Below are positions 26,301-37,317 of a stretch of 64,000 nucleotides of DNA, one piece after another (within the stretch, counting starts at the first letter, position 1; each line of letters begins with the position of its first letter). Made by a program: the position numbers and the translations under genes. This stretch comes from Lingula anatina. Taxonomy: Eukaryota; Brachiopoda; Lingulata; Lingulida; Lingulidae. The notes beneath the pieces are model-generated. The model was not told where the DNA came from, did no database searches, and saw only the letters and a program-made list of their open reading frames with translations. The stretch is taken from NCBI RefSeq assembly GCF_001039355.2, contig NW_019775746.1, positions 1,351,639-1,415,638 of the forward strand. The letters are read 5' to 3'.

Positions 26301-29300
26301 TAATAATGGAGCGTGCGGTAAGCTAGGGATCCACACAGAACGGATGGGAAATATCAAAGATAATGATTATTGATTAGCTTATTGGGTATCGCCGGTTTAA
26401 TCATCAAAAACATTTAGAAAGAAAAGGGTTCAAAATTATATCAGTGTGAAAGTTATTCATGCAAACGATGTTTGAAAGGCACTCTATCTGCTTTCTTTGT
26501 CTAGGCGTCTAATATTTGCATGTATATTGAAAAGGGCCTAAAACAGTCAGTGGCGCCGAAGTCTATAAGTTAACAAAATGCACATTGCAAAAGCTGAAGT
26601 GATACAAGTTTGAGGTATAGAAAAGCACTTTCGAATGTAAGACGGTACTTTGTTTTAAAAGTCGAGTATCATTTATTTATAATATTTTTGTTTTCCTCCC
26701 TAGGAGCCTGGACAGCCTGGACATCGTGGTCAAGTTGTTCAGCGTCCTGTGGTCAAGGCAGCACTGGTCGTACTCGTGTATGTTCTGGACTTGGAGAGTG
26801 TCCGGGACCGGCAAGTGAAACCAAACAGTGCAGTAACGGACCTTGTGGTGAGTTATTTTCTGATTCTTTCTTATTGTTTCGCGCCAGTTTGACTGGTCCT
26901 TACACGTTATCAAGTGTTTTACTCCCTTTCACAGCCCCAAATTACCAGTATCCTATCCCATTTACGTGACTCTTTTATTTAAAAGCCATACTATCAAGTT
27001 GCTCATGTCTAAAACTTGAGTGGTACAGATGGTTGGCTCAGTAACTGAAGAGACAAAGTTGATGTTTATTAAAATGTTATGATTCATGTAGACCAAAAAG
27101 GAGTTAACAACTTAAAATTTTATATCCTTGTTCTTTACTAATGTTATGAAATTCATATTCAACGTTAGAATGAAAAAGAAAATGTAAAAACAATGCATAA
27201 TTTCATTCCAGCGTCTTGGTCAGCATGGACAGAGTTTGGTAGCTGTTCAGTGTCGTGTGGTCAAGGGGTCAGTCTGAGGACCAGACAATGTGAGGGTATA
27301 GGCACGTGTCCTGGACTGGGGCAAGAAGGGCGTACCTGTAACAATGGCGCCTGTGGTAAGTCACTGTTACCTTATTTATTATGTTGTCAGTTTGAAATGT
27401 TGAAGAAGGGGGTGATCTTCACTGAGATAATGCTAAAAACTTAAACACAAAACTTCACTTTTCTGGTTTTACGTTGATCAATGACAGTGAACACAACCCT
27501 TAGCAACCATCTTAAAAGCACTGGCACTGGTAAAATCCAAAACACTATTTTTGACGATATGTTTATGTAAACATGTTTATATAGTCGTTCACCTTCCGTC
27601 TTGAGAGACGTTGACTGAACCAAAATATAGCAAAGCATATCGGGCTTTGGTGCTCTCAACCGAGTTGCAAGACGGGCAGATTAATAATGTATGGAGCGGT
27701 TTTGTTTGTTCTGAAGAGTTCGACTTGTTTGTGACTTGTCATGGCATGGTGTGAGGTTTCTAACTTTTCTGAAAATGTTATACATTATATTATATATGTC
27801 TATAGAAAACAAGCGTTTTATTTCAAAATCGTATACACCTGTCTCTATTTTAGCCTTGTGGTCAGCTTGGACGTCGTGGTCAAGCTGTTCAGCGTCTTGT
27901 GGTCAAGGTAGTTCTGGAAGAAGCCGAGTATGCTCCGGACTTGGAGAGTGTCCGGGTTCAGCCACTGAAAACAGACCTTGTAGCAATGGACCTTGTGGTG
28001 AATAGAATTAGAAACTTTACTCAGTTATTAAAAGATATAATATCATAATTTAGAAAAAGAAGAAAAACATTTGCAGACTTGATAGGCAGAAGAGCAAAGA
28101 GAAAACTATTTTATGAAAGCTATAGCACTCAATATTTGGCAGTAATTGGCCATATTACAATATTTATAAGAAAGTTTACAGTTAGCTGTACCTGTAACGT
28201 TATATTATTATTAGAAATAGTCAAAAGGGCAAATAGTTAATTAGCTTGTTTAAGATGACACAATATATAACGTCAAAGATGAACATTTGCACAATATTGT
28301 AAGTTCATACTGCGCCTCTTTTAAAGTTAAATGGTTTTGTTGTAGCCTCATGGACAGCTTGGACAGGATTCAGTGCCTGCTCTCTGACCTGTGGTCAAGG
28401 CAGTAGTAGACGAACACGGCAGTGTATTGGTATAGGAACATGTCCAGGGGCAGAATTTGAGGATAAGACCTGTAACAATGGGCCTTGTGGTAAGGCAAAC
28501 GTTCCCTGTTATTATCAGTTAAGATATTTAAATGATTTTGTTTACAAAAACATCATTACAAAGCCGCCATGATGAATTTGACTGCCAGTTTGCAACATTC
28601 GTTCTAACGATCATGTCGTAATTGTTTAATTGTTTTATTTTCTTGTTATAGCCGCCTGGTCTGCCTGGACATCGTGGAGCAGTTGTTCAGCGTCCTGTGG
28701 TCAAGGCAGGACTGGACGTACTCGTGTATGTTCTGGACTTGGAGAGTGTCCGGGAGCAGCAAGTGAGACCAAACAGTGCAGTAACGGGCCTTGTGGTTAG
28801 TATGATGACGTATGAGGTTCAAAGGTTCACTTTTATGGATTGTATCTGTTAAATTAGTATTGTATTACACTGTTTTGAAACAAATGCAGTTCTTTCATGA
28901 TAAAAAACTAATATAACCAAGGATAATAAGATAATGGAATTGGTGGACAAAATTAATGAAAACATTAAGAACAAACACCAATGTAACAAGAAAGTTTACG
29001 TGAGCGCTTAAAGACATGCGTGCAGATAATGTAAAAGAAAATGTTAAGTATTTCTCCAAATCATTTTACTTTCTGCTGTCAAATTTATTGTTGAACCTTG
29101 TGCCATTTGTGAAAATTGTCACTGTTAATTTCAGCGTCTTGGTCTGCCTGGACAGCGTTCAGCGCTTGCTCACTAACTTGTGGTCAAGGTACCAGCAGAA
29201 GAACACGACAGTGTATCGGTATAGGAACATGTCCGGGAGCTCAATTTGAAGATCAGACCTGTAACAACGGACCTTGTGGTGAGTTATCCTTTGCAAAACT

Positions 29301-32300
29301 TATTCGTTTGGGCATTACAAAATACCAACCCTTAAACATTGTTGTTTGTTCAATGTGTTATATTTTCGTGTTTTTTCCAAGTTCTCGTTTTTTGGTAGCA
29401 TACCACCTTGTTGCATGAAACCTTGAACTTCTCCGTTTCTGTAATACTGAGTGGTCACATCACAGTGGCACTTCTTTAATGTACAGTTGCCTGGCTAGTA
29501 ACTATTGTTATTAAAATATCAAGACAGACAAGTGTGTATCAAGAACTATGTAAAATTGAGAAGCCGCCTTATTAACTTCATATAATATTCCTTGTCAAAA
29601 AAAAAAAAAAAAAAAACAAGAAAAAATAGATATATACACATTATTATTATTATTTCAGCTGGTTGGTCAGCCTGGACGTCGTGGTCGAGCTGTTCAGCGT
29701 CCTGTGGTCAAGGTTCCTCTGTCCGTACTCGTGTATGTTCTGGACTGGGAGAGTGTCCAGGACTGGCAAGAGAAACCAGGCTGTGTACTAACGGCCCGTG
29801 TGGTAAGAGTCGAAGACTCAAGTCTGCTTAAAACTGTGCCACTTTATTAAATTCACCTCTCTTGAGTATTAAATTTAGTTTTTTGGAATTATGTGAGACG
29901 TTAACTATCGGCAGCTGCTTTCCTCACGCAAGATTTTTTTCAGCCGCATCTTGCAAAATGATCAGTACTGACCAAACCTGCTGAATTAAAAGCTCTGGTC
30001 ACTAATTCAAAATCACCTCCTGTTCTAGCGTCTTGGTCAGCTTGGACAGCGTTTGGAAGCTGTTCGGTCACGTGCGGCCCTGGGCGTAGCAGACGTACCA
30101 GACAGTGCACTGGTATTGGTCAGTGTCCAGGGGATGGAGTTGAAGACCGGGCCTGTAATAACGGAGCTTGTGGTGAGTTCTCTTTTCAGGTCGCTGGTTA
30201 CGGAGCTTTTAAAGGGACATGCAAAAGAAAAAAAATCAACTTTCGAAAGCAATGATTATTACGATCTAACGCAATCGTTGCGAGGGAACGCAATGATTTT
30301 TGCTTTCGAATGCAATCTTAATCTTTCACTCCAAGACGGTGACAGCCTCGTCTTGGTGTTACGATTGCGTTCGAACGTAAAAAAATTGCGTTCCTTGAAA
30401 AGATTGAATATTTTTTGCATGTCCCTTTAAAAGCTCCGTAGCTGGTAGAGGTTGAGTTTTAGAACATTCAGTCCGTGTAATAATTGGTATTTCTAATTGT
30501 TCAGCTGTCTGTTTGAAGGCTCTCAACATCTGTCTTTCTGTCTGTCTGTCCACCCTGAAGACATTGCTAAGCTAAACCTTTTCTCAATTGATATATTTTT
30601 CTTAGGCGCCTGGTCAGCCTGGACATCGTGGTCAAGCTGCTCAGCGTCCTGTGGTCAAGGCAGCACTGGACGTACTCGTGTATGTTCTGGACTTGGAGAG
30701 TGTCCAGGAGCAGCTCGCGAGACCAAACAGTGCAGTAATGGACCTTGTGGTATGTCATTACTTTTTTCACTGGCGTTGGTAATCTTCACGGTTAACCACA
30801 GTTGTTTGGTAATGTAAATGTACATATTAATGTAAATCGTTTAAAGATAACGTACATTTTGCCATGAAGCTTGAATACCAAGACTTTGTTTTATCAATTT
30901 CAGCGTCTTGGTCTGCATGGACAGCATTTGGCGCTTGCTCATTAACTTGTGGTCAAGGTACCAGCAGAAGAACACGGCAGTGTATCGGTATAGGAACATG
31001 TCCGGGAGCTCAGTTTGAAGATCAGACCTGTAATAACGGACCTTGTGGTAAGGGAAATTTTCCACATGAACCGTGATTACCAACCATCTTTTGAAAATAA
31101 AATGTTAACGAAGAAAGTGTTGACTGATAATTTGCATAACCTTTTCAAACCATTTTCAGCCGGATGGTCAGCCTGGACATCGTGGAGCAGCTGTTCAGCG
31201 TCCTGTGGTCAAGGCAGCACTGGACGTACTCGTGTATGTTCTGGACTTGGAGAGTGTCCAGGAGCAGCAAGTGAACTCAAACAGTGCAGTAACGGACCTT
31301 GTGGTACGCCATATACTTTTTCAATTAATTTTAAAAGCTTTATACTTCACAAAGGCTTACAGCTGTTTGTAAATGTCAGTGGCTTAAATAGTGCATTTTA
31401 CCATGAGTACGCTTTAATTTCAATTACTTTACAATTTCAGCGTCTTGGTCTGCTTGGACAGCGTTCGGAGCTTGCTCATTAACTTGTGGTCAAGGTACCA
31501 GCAGAAGAAAACGGCAGTGTATCGGTATAGGAACATGTCCAGGAGCTGGGGTTGAGGATCAAGCCTGTAATAACGGACCTTGTGGTAAGGGAAATGTTCC
31601 TCCTCAATCATCATTAAAATCTTTTGAAAATATCAAATGTTCATGTCACCATGATAGTGTTGAAAAAAATGTCCATATTCTTTTTTGAACTGTTTTGCAG
31701 CCGGATGGTCGGCCTGGACATCGTGGTCAAGCTGTTCAGCGTCTTGTGGTCAAGGCAGCACTGGACGTACTCGTGTATGTTCTGGACTTGGAGAGTGTCC
31801 AGGAGCAGCAAATGAAAACAAACCTTGTAGCAACGGACCCTGTGGTACGCCATGCGCCGTTTCCCTTATGTTGAAAAACTATATTTGATGTACCATTGTT
31901 GTAACCTACCCTCTACCAGGGCCGCAGTTATTGTTGTGGACATGTTTTGCTGAGAGCCAAAATGAATGTCTATTTATCTATAGATATATCTGTAAATATC
32001 TGTGGAAAATCAATCTGTCGCCCTGGTAGAGGGAAGTTGTAACCTCCGTCAAGGCGGTTTTGTTGTTGGTTTCGTTACTTTGTTAGTGTGTCTGTCTTTA
32101 AGCAACATTATGCCAACTAATTGGCAGATTATGATGAAACTTTCAGTATATTTTAGGTTTAGGAATACTATGGGCTAACTTAAAAGTGATTATATTTCAA
32201 TAATGATCCTTTTATCAATTAATGTTTAATTATTATATAATTATTTGTCATGGCAGGTGTCTGTGCTCGTTCAATGCTTTTTTAGTTTCTAAATGTATGT

Positions 32301-34384
32301 GGTCCAAAATAGTGTACATCGTGTAAAGAAAACGTGCATCATACCACGACGGCGCTTGAATTCCAAGAACTTCTTTGCAATTTCAGCGTCTTGGTCTGCG
32401 TGGACAGCGTTTAGCGCATGCTCACTAACTTGTGGTCAAGGTATCAGCAGAAGAACACGGCAGTGTATCGGTATAGGAACATGTCCGGGAGCTCAATTTG
32501 AAGACCAGGCCTGTAACAACGGACCTTGTGGTAAGGACATCAATAACACAACATGCCACTACATTTGATTCTGGTTCTTTTTCATAATATAACATAAGTT
32601 AATTTAAAAACGGTCTTGCAACATCTTATGAATATAAATGATTTAATTAAGTATTTACTATCGATATTTTTATTAGCTGGATGGTCGGCCTGGACATCGT
32701 GGAGCAGTTGTTCAGCGTCCTGTGGTCAAGGCAGCACTGGACGTACTCGTGTATGTTCTGGACTTGGAGAGTGTCCAGGACCAGCAAGTGAAACCAAACA
32801 GTGCAGCAACGGACCTTGTGGTGAGTTGGTTGTTTTACATTGGATAGAATTTTAAAGTCTCTATTTATGATGCTGCAGGCTGTGTTTTCACTTACTCGTG
32901 TATATTTCCCAATGTTATTTGATTTCTTGTAAACTTTTATCCCAGCTACATGGTCGGCCTGGACATCGTGGAGCAGTTGTTCAGCATCCTGTGGTCAGGG
33001 AGCAGTCAGCAGAACACGCCAGTGTCAGGGCATAGGTAACTGTCCTGGCGTGGCCAGGGAAAGCAGGGATTGTAATATCGGACCCTGTGGTAAGTTTCTG
33101 TTGTCGGGGTATTATGTATAGCCATTGCTGAATTCATATAAAATGTAGATTGGTGAAATAGTTGTCATTATCAGTCGATTTCTGCTATTAAATGACAACA
33201 GGAATACATCGGTGCAAAGACGGAAATCCATAGCAAAATTTTTTTCCATCGTGTTTTGCAAACAGTTCAACAGTATATTCACAACAGCTCTTCAAGCTAC
33301 AAATTACTAAAACAAGAAACATGAAACCTTTCAGATGATACAAAATGAGTATAATAAATATTAAGAACCATATTTTACAAGTATATATATTGCTCTTGGA
33401 ATTGGAGAGACTTAAAGTGTTCTACTTAATTTTCAGCCATGTGGACGGCGTGGTCAGAGTTTGGCGCATGCTCAGCTCCTTGTGGTCAAGGGTCCAGTAT
33501 ACGGACACGTCAATGTCAAGGCTTAGGGACGTGTCCAGGAGGAGCAGTTGAAGCACGGGACTGCAACAACGGACCTTGTGGTGAGTGTTAATCGTGACAG
33601 CGTTATTGTGTTAGACGTGACAGTCTTATTGTGTTAGATGTGACGATGTTATTTTGGAAAGTGTTACTCAGATTGAGCTGACCTGATAATGCCAAGAAAG
33701 AAAAACGAGGCATATTTAATTTTTGAAGCCTGAATAATTTATAAAATCATTGCGTTAGGGTTGAAAATGATTGTTGTACATTGCTTTAAAAATTGGCAGT
33801 GGCACTATGAAAAACAATGTAGTATGCAAAAAATATATTGTAGTTAGATCTCCAGATGTTGCTGTTGATTCAACAGCAGATATGAATCATTTCAGCGTCG
33901 TGGGGAGCCTGGACGGCGTGGTCCAGCTGTTCAGCCACCTGTGATCAGGGTACGCAGAGGAGGTCACGTGACTGCTCGGGACTGGGCGTCTGCGAGGGCT
34001 CTGGCACAGAGACTCAAGCGTGCACAGTCGGACCATGTGGTACGTCATGAGGTTATGGTGTATCAGTAGCGTAATAGTAAAGACGCACCATGTTATTTCT
34101 AAACTTAAAATATACTGAAAGACTACAGGTAAATGATGAAATCGCTCCCCTGTTATCTTTGTGAAGTTTTGAATTCCAAGTTCCTACCTCTTTCATATGT
34201 TACGGAATGAATGCAAAGAGAATGTGCAGAGATTATGAATATTTTTCGTTTAAGTAGAGTACATTCGAAATTAGATGTCATCCAAATTATGTTTTTTTTT
34301 GTATAAATTTAGATCCATAAAATCTTGGATAAGAAAGCAACTTTCTCCCTTTCAGCACGACTGCGAAGAGCAAATTGTTTTGTC

Positions 34385-34435
<51 letters not shown>

Positions 34436-36239
34436 GTTTCAGCTACCTGGGGAGAGTGGAGTGCGTGGAGTAGCTGTTCAACGACATGTGGTACGGGAAC
34501 ACACACCCGAACACGGTCTTGTGAAGGTTTATTGATGTTTGGAGAATGCACGGGGATGGCGATACAGGACGAGGATTGCAGTGTTGGGCCTTGTGGTACG
34601 TCATGATACAAAATTTTCATGTTGATTTTCAAACTCGTTTATTTGAAAAGTAACCATCATAAATACCCATGCAGGTTTTTTTTTTTATTAAAATACCTCG
34701 TTTTCAAAATTATTTCAACAAGACCAACTACATTTTGCGCCAGCCCAAGGTGCTAATAATTTCATTGTAGACCATTTATTGTGAAAGATCGTCACACTGA
34801 TTAGATATGCAACCTAAATTTTTAACAGTTTTATCAGGTTTTCAATAACATAAAATTCTGTTAACCAGAACAACACCTGCAGCATGTAGTACAATTTTGC
34901 TGTTATTTCACGCGACAACATCGGTGGAGAATTGCATAATTATATGTATGCCCCTTTAGCAAAGCAGGGTGAGAAACTAGGAAAATGCTCAATTATAATT
35001 TTTTGTGTACGTCCACATATTTCAGCTTCGTGGACGGAGTGGTCGTCGTGGAGCAGCTGCTCGGCCTCGTGTGGGGAGCAAGGGGCCAGCATCAGGAACC
35101 GTCGCTGTGAAGGCTTAGGACGGTGTTTCGGCAGACCGAGCGAGGGTCGCTTCTGTAATAACGGACCTTGTGGTGAGTCTGAGATGGTTCAATCAACCAA
35201 TCAAATAATCAGTCAATCAATAAATCGATCAATCATCAAATCAATAAATCTATCAAACCGATAGTTCTAGACCTCTAAAATGAAACATAACGCTTTGCTT
35301 ACAAAAACATAATGGCGTATGCCTTGAAACAATAGATGCTTTAAATTTGTGGACTCTTTACCAAAATTGTCAGTTTCAGATAATTGATCAACTGTCAGTC
35401 CTAATTTATTTTGTGAAACCTGTCTCCACTCCTACGTCATAAACGGTATTATAACTGCCACGTGTTATTCCAGCCCAGTGGTCAGAATGGTCAGGGTGGA
35501 GTGCCTGCTCCACGTCATGCGGTGACGGGTTAGAGTCACGCACGCGCACGTGCTCTGGGTATGGTACGTGTCCAGGGCTGGGCCAGATGGACAGAGCCTG
35601 TAACAACGGTGCCTGTGGTGAGTACGAACTAGGAGACTTTTTTCTTGTTCATGTGCCGTCACCGATGCGGTGTATGTTGATACTTTGGCTTAGGTTTCTG
35701 TTTCTCGCCATTGACCAAAGGTGTCTTGTTAGAATTTCGAAATTGTCAAGGAAGATTTTTTCGTTGTCTGCCTTGGGCACATTTGCCTGGTATTTTAACA
35801 TTAAGACAAAGATTTTCTTGGAGACTTAACCAATGCTTAAATGGTTCAAGATGTAAGCAGTACATAATCATCTTTTAAAATCCAACTGCAAGAAATGATG
35901 ATGATGATGATCATGATGATGGTAATATTGATAATAATACTTATAATTATTTTTTGCTGTTGCTGTTGTTGCTGGATTTGTTTTGGGTGGTGATAATCCT
36001 CAAACCCGTTTTTTCTAATTCAGCCACCTATGGACCGTGGTCGGAGTGGTCTCCCTGTACACAGACATGTGGCAGTGGTGGCACACAGCAGAGAGGACGG
36101 CTATGTTACGGTGTAGGGGAGTGTCTGGAACCCACGGTGGAAACACAGTCCTGCAACACTGATAGACCCTGTCGTAAGTTTTAAGATTTTCATTTATTTT
36201 ACTGTAGTGAGGGGGTAGGAGAAAAAAGAAAGAAAGAAA

Positions 36240-36273
<34 letters not shown>

Positions 36274-37258
36274 AACGAGTTGAAGAAACCTATAATTTAT
36301 GTTACGATGTTATTCTTGTGATTTCAAACAGAATTTTACAATGATGGTCAGAGTTGAGCTGTTTGAATACTTTCCAATTCAACTACTTCATTTCAAAATT
36401 TTACATTTCATGAACGTTGTTCATTTCAGCCGAATGGTCGCCATGGGGACCGTGGAGCCCGTGCCCAGTCACGTGTGGTAACAGCACGGTCACGCGACTG
36501 AGGTCGTGTCTTCACGGGGGAGCCGAGGGAGTCGACTGTCCTGGCTACAGTTTCTCCTACAAACCATGCATTGAGAAAGATTGTAAGTTTATGTGTGGAA
36601 ATTCTAATTACAAAAGCATTGACGAACGTATTTTTCACTGTCAGTTACATTTTTCTATGAAAGAGAAAAAGTTGAATGATACTAAATTTTATGAGAAACG
36701 AAACGCCGGGATGCAATCAATGGTTCACTTCGTAAAAGCCAAGTGGTGCAAAGGCAATCGAAAAAGAAAACATATTTTAAAGGGGTATTTTAATAGATAC
36801 CCTTATAATGTGTGTTAAGAACTTTAAAGTTCTAAACAGAGTAGAGAAATGATGAAATGCACGTAATAAACACTGTAAATGATGACAGGGAAATTTCTTG
36901 TCGTATATTTCGCGCCATGAATTCCGCGTACAGTCTCTTTAAACCAACCCGAGGAGAGTTTCTGGACATTCTTTCTGTTTTCAGCATACCTCTGTTGTTT
37001 CCAATTCCATTAAACTATAATATAACACGTTCTTCTTACTTAATCCAGGTTACGTGTACACGGCCTGGGTCAACCTAGACCACCCGTTCACCCAGGGGAC
37101 CACGGGCCCCGGGGATCAGACGAATCCCGTGGGGGCCGGGGACTACGAGGTGTATCAGAACGCGGTATGTACTCTAATAGTCCTTATGGATAATTATACG
37201 ACAGTGATAATAAGAATAATAATAATTGATAGTCCTTATGAATAATTATACGTCAGTG

Positions 37259-37317
<59 letters not shown>

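Noticed and set aside
18265-31853. Many minus-strand ORFs opposite TSP1 exons
   Set aside because: They recur because the exons are repeated; their translations are antisense shadows of the TSP1 coding sequence.
34309-34632. Poly-Ile ORFs on both strands
   Set aside because: The Ile run is the (TAA)n microsatellite; only the TSP1 part from 34443 is real.
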